From positions 3,253,501-3,317,500 of the forward strand of contig CATNEN010000037.1 in the NCBI GenBank assembly GCA_950097015.1: a stretch of DNA of 64,000 nucleotides. The letters are read 5' to 3'. Below, one piece after another: positions 59,701-64,000 of the stretch. The number at the start of each line of letters is the position of its first letter. Positions within the stretch are counted from its first letter, which is position 1. The notes under the pieces were generated by a model, which worked only from the letters and a program-made list of their open reading frames with translations, was not told the origin of the DNA and did not search any database. Both the position numbers and the translations under genes were made by a program. The DNA comes from Macrostomum hystrix. Lineage: Eukaryota; Platyhelminthes; Macrostomidae.

Positions 59701-62700
59701 CCAATAGAAAAGCCAATCTTCAATGACCACTAGAAAGCCAATCTTCAATGACCAATAGAAAGCCAATCTTCAATGACCAGTTGAAAACCAATCTTCAATG
59801 ACCACTAGAAAGCCAATCTTCAATGACCAATAGAAAGCCAATCTTCAATGACCAGTTGAAAAACAATCTTCAATGACCAGTTGAAAACCAATCTTCAATG
59901 ACCACTAGAAAGCCAATCTTCAATGACCAAAAGAAAGCCAATCTTCAATGACCACTAGAAAGCCAATCTTCAATGACCACTAGAAAGCCAATCTTCAATG
60001 ACCAGTTGAAAACCAATCTTCAATGACCAATAGAAAGCCAATCTTCAATGACCAATAGAAAGCCAATCTTCAATGACCAGTTGAAAACCAATCTTCAATG
60101 ACCAATAGAAAGCCAATCTTCAATGACCAATAGAAAGCCAATCTTCAATGACCAGTTGAAAACCAATCTTCAATGACCAGTTGAAAACCAATCTTCAATG
60201 ACCACTAGAAAGCCAATCTTCAATGACCAGTTGAAAACCAATCTTCAATGACCACTAGAAAGCCAATCTTCAATGACCAATAGAAAGCCAATCTTCAATG
60301 ACCAATAGAAAGCCAATCTTCAATGACCAGTTGAAAACCAATCTTCAATGACCACTAGAAAGCCAATCTTCAATGACCAATAGAAAGCCAATCTTCAATG
60401 ACCACTAGAAAGCCAATCTTCAATGACCACTAGAAAACCAATCTTCAATGACCAGTTGAAAACCAATCTTCAATGACCACTAGAAAGCCAATCTTCAATG
60501 ACCAATAGAAAGCCAATCTTCAATGACCACTAGAAAGCCAATCTTCAATGACCAATAGAAAGCCAATCTTCAATGACCAGTTGAAAAACCAATCTTCAAT
60601 GACCACTAGAAAGCCAATCTTCAATGACCAATAGAAAGCCAATCTTCAATGACCAGTTGAAAACCAATCTTCAATGACCAATAGAAAGCCAATCTTCAAT
60701 GACCAATAGAAAGCCAATCTTCAATGACCAAAGAAAGCCAATCTTCAATGACCACTAGAAAGCCAATCTTCAATGACCACTAGAAAGCCAATCTTCAATG
60801 ACCAGTTGAAAAACAATCTTCAATGACCAGTTGAAAACCAATCTTCAATGACCACTAGAAAGCCAATCTTCAATGACCAAAAGAAAGCCAATCTTCAATG
60901 ACCACTAGAAAGCCAATCTTCAATGACCACTAGAAAGCCAATCTTCAATGACCAGTTGAAAACCAATCTTCAATGACCAATAGAAAGCCAATCTTCAATG
61001 ACCAATAGAAAGCCAATCTTCAATGACCAGTTGAAAACCAATCTTCAATGACCAATAGAAAGCCAATCTTCAATGACCAATAGAAAGCCAATCTTCAATG
61101 ACCAGTTGAAAACCAATCTTCAATGACCAGTTGAAAAACCAATCTTCAATGACCACTAGAAAGCCAATCTTCAATGACCAGTTGAAAACCAATCTTCAAT
61201 GACCACTAGAAAGCCAATCTTCAATGACCAATAGAAAGCCAATCTTCAATGACCAATAGAAAGCCAATCTTCAATGACCAGTTGAAAACCAATCTTCAAT
61301 GACCACTAGAAAGCCAATCTTCAATGACCAATAGAAAGCCAATCTTCAATGACCACTAGAAAGCCAATCTTCAATGACCACTAGAAAACCAATCTTCAAT
61401 GACCAGTTGAAAACCAATCTTCAATGACCACTAGAAAGCCAATCTTCAATGACCACTAGAAAGCCAATCTTCAATGACCACTAGAAAGCCAATCTTCAAT
61501 GACCAATAGAAAGCCAATCTTCAATGACCAGTTGAAAACCAATCTTCAATGACCAGTTGAAAACCAATCTTCAATGACCACTAGAAAGCCAATCTTCAAT
61601 GACCAATAGAAAGCCAATCTTCAATGACCACTAGAAAGCCAATCTTCAATGACCAATAGAAAGCCAATCTTCAATGACCAGTTGAAACCAATCTTCAATG
61701 ACCACTAGAAAGCCAATCTTCAATGACCAATAGAAAGCCAATCTTCAATGACCAGTTGAAAACCAATCTTCAATGACCAGTTGAAAACCAATCTTCAATG
61801 ACCACTAGAAAGCCAATCTTCAATGACCAATAGAAAGCCAATCTTCAATGACCAATAGAAAGCCAATCTTCAATGACCAATAGAAAGCCAATCTTCAATG
61901 ACCAGTTGAAAACCAATCTTCAATGACCACTAGAAAGCCAATCTTCAATGACCAATAGAAAGCCAATCTTCAATGACCAGTTCAAAGCCAATCTTCAATG
62001 ACCAGTTGAAAACCAATCTTCAATGACCACTAGAAAGCCAATCTTCAATGACCAATAGAAAGCCAATCTTCAATGACCACTAGAAAGCCAATCTTCAATG
62101 ACCAATAGAAAGCCAATCTTCAATGACCAGTTGAAAACCAATCTTCAATGACCAATAGAAAGCCAATCTTCAATGACCAATAGAAAGCCAATCTTCAATG
62201 ACCAGTTGAAAACCAATCTTCAATGACCAATAGAAAGCCAATCTTCAATGACCAGTTGAAAACCAATCTTCAATGACCAATAGAAAGCCAATCTTCAATG
62301 ACCACTAGAAAGCCAATCTTCAATGACCACTAGAAAGCCAATCTTCAATGACCAATAGAAAGCCAATCTTCAATGACCAGTTGAAAACCAATCTTCAATG
62401 ACCAATAGAAAGCCAATCTTCAATGACCACTAGAAAGCCAATCTTCAATGACCAATAGAAAGCCAATCTTCAATGACCACTAGAAAGCCAATCTTCAATG
62501 ACCAATAGAAAGCCAATCTTCAATGACCAGTTGAAAACCAATCTTCAATGACCAGTTGAAAACCAATCTTCAATGACCACTAGAAAGCCAATCTTCAATG
62601 ACCAATAGAAAGCCAATCTTCAATGACCACTAGAAAGCCAATCTTCAATGACCAATAGAAAGCCAATCTTCAATGACCAGTTGAAAACCAATCTTCAATG

Positions 62701-64000
62701 ACCACTAGAAAGCCAATCTTCAATGACCAATAGAAAGCCAATCTTCAATGACCAGTTGAAAACCAATCTTCAATGACCAGTTGAAAACCAATCTTCAATG
62801 ACCACTAGAAAGCCAATCTTCAATGACCAATAGAAAGCCAATCTTCAATGACCACTAGAAAGCCAATCTTCAATGACCAATAGAAAGCCAATCTTCAATG
62901 ACCAGTTGAAAACCAATCTTCAATGACCAATAGAAAGCCAATCTTCAATGACCAATAAAAAGCCAATCTTCAATGACCAGTTGAAAACCAATCTTCAATG
63001 ACCAGTTGAAAACCAATCTTCAATGACCAGTTGAAAAACCAATCTTCAATGACCAGTTGAAAACCAATCTTCAATGACCAGTTGAAAACCAATCTTCAAT
63101 GACCACTAGAAAGCCAATCTTCAATGACCAATAGAAAGCCAATCTTCAATGACCACTAGAAAGCCAATCTTCAATGACCAATAGAAAGCCAATCTTCAAT
63201 GACCAGTTGAAAACCAATCTTCAATGACCAATAGAAAGCCAATCTTCAATGACCAATAGAAAGCCAATCTTCAATGACCAGTTGAAAACCAATCTTCAAT
63301 GACCAGTTGAAAACCAATCTTCAATGACCAGTTGAAAACCAATCTTCAATGACCAGTTGAAAACCAATCTTCAATGACCACTAGAAAGCCAATCTTCAAT
63401 GACCAATAGAAAGCCAATCTTCAATGACCAATAGAAAGCCAATCTTCAATGACCAGTTGAAAACCAATCTTCAATGACCACTAGAAAGCCAATCTTCAAT
63501 GACCAATAGAAAGCCAATCTTCAATGACCACTAGAAAGCCAATCTTCAATGACCACTAGAAAACCAATCTTCAATGACCAGTTGAAAACCAATCTTCAAT
63601 GACCACTAGAAAGCCAATCTTCAATGACCAATAGAAAGCCAATCTTCAATGACCACTAGAAAGCCAATCTTCAATGACCAATAGAAAGCCAATCTTCAAT
63701 GACCAGTTGAAAACCAATCTTCAATGACCAATAGAAAGCCAATCTTCAATGACCAATAGAAAGCCAATCTTCAATGACCAGTTGAAAACCAATCTTCAAT
63801 GACCAATAGAAAGCCAATCTTCAATGACCACTAGAAAGCCAATCTTCAATGACCACTAGAAAGCCAATCTTCAATGACCAATAGAAAGCCAATCTTCAAT
63901 GACCAGTTGAAAACCAATCTTCAATGACCAATAGAAAGCCAATCTTCAATGACCACTAGAAAGCCAATCTTCAATGACCAATAGAAAGCCAATCTTCAAT
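35764..64000. repeat. 25-bp CCAATCTTCAATGACC satellite, about 1,130 copies, running off the window
   Basis: Unit CCAATCTTCAATGACC plus nine bases in three main versions: AGTTGAAAA, AATAGAAAG and ACTAGAAAG. Rare versions (AAAAGAAAG, AGTTGAAAAA, CTAGAAAA, 1-bp deletions) recur in fixed neighbourhoods, revealing large internal duplications. The left edge decays over two units (CATCAATGACAACTAAAAAG) starting ~60 bp from the splice acceptor at 35706. Copies are otherwise nearly identical, and no other sequence interrupts 28.2 kb. No open frames of note. Confidence 0.97.

Noticed and set aside
35764-64000. CRISPR array
   Set aside because: The array is a direct tandem repeat without unique spacers in eukaryotic DNA; there are no cas genes.
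1-64000. Retrotransposon or DNA transposon coding regions
   Set aside because: I looked for reverse transcriptase, integrase and transposase motifs in the open frames and saw none; the only mobile elements supported are the two SINE copies.

Overview
This is eukaryotic, animal DNA. It has split genes with consensus GT/AG splice sites, a cadherin, a RING-finger protein, a tRNA-derived SINE, and about two thirds of its length in tandem repeats. GC-rich exons with CAG-coded polyglutamine lie in AT-rich introns packed with minisatellites. This would fit a repeat-rich invertebrate, perhaps a flatworm or other lophotrochozoan, but the sequence alone does not fix the species.

Left part (1-16 kb), plus strand. 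The window opens inside a cadherin-type gene: the last cadherin domains, one membrane helix and the start of the tail end at a perfect splice donor at 1060/1061. A likely terminal exon of the same gene, with three polyglutamine runs and a C-terminal Ser-Tyr-Val PDZ ligand, lies at about 12.4-12.86 kb, and a probable small exon lies at about 11.95-12.04 kb. The intervening ~11 kb intron holds five tandem arrays (units 33, 16/48, 23, 7 and 36 bp). Past the gene are two related arrays (24 and 55 bp units) that share a GAATCG core.

Middle part (16-32.5 kb). Arrays with units of 21, 24, 25, 23, 20 and 22 bp flank a single-exon minus-strand gene at 24167-25954. It encodes a RING-finger protein with a beta-propeller-like C-terminus, probably a ubiquitin ligase. 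Just beyond its 3' end is a full-length tRNA-derived SINE bounded by a 16-bp target-site duplication.

Right part (32.5-64 kb). A minus-strand gene is visible as four phase-compatible exons (35705 down to 32526). Its last exon encodes about seven tandem 54-residue repeats, each with a TQT motif like those bound by dynein light chain LC8. Its stop codon lies inside the neighbouring 22-bp minisatellite. Upstream of its first visible exon, about 60 bp beyond the splice acceptor, a 25-bp satellite begins and fills the remaining ~28.2 kb to the window edge. If the gene continues, it must have an intron containing this satellite.

The three genes share no visible pathway. What unites the window is unusually dense, repeatedly re-duplicated minisatellite DNA in introns, untranslated regions and even a coding exon.
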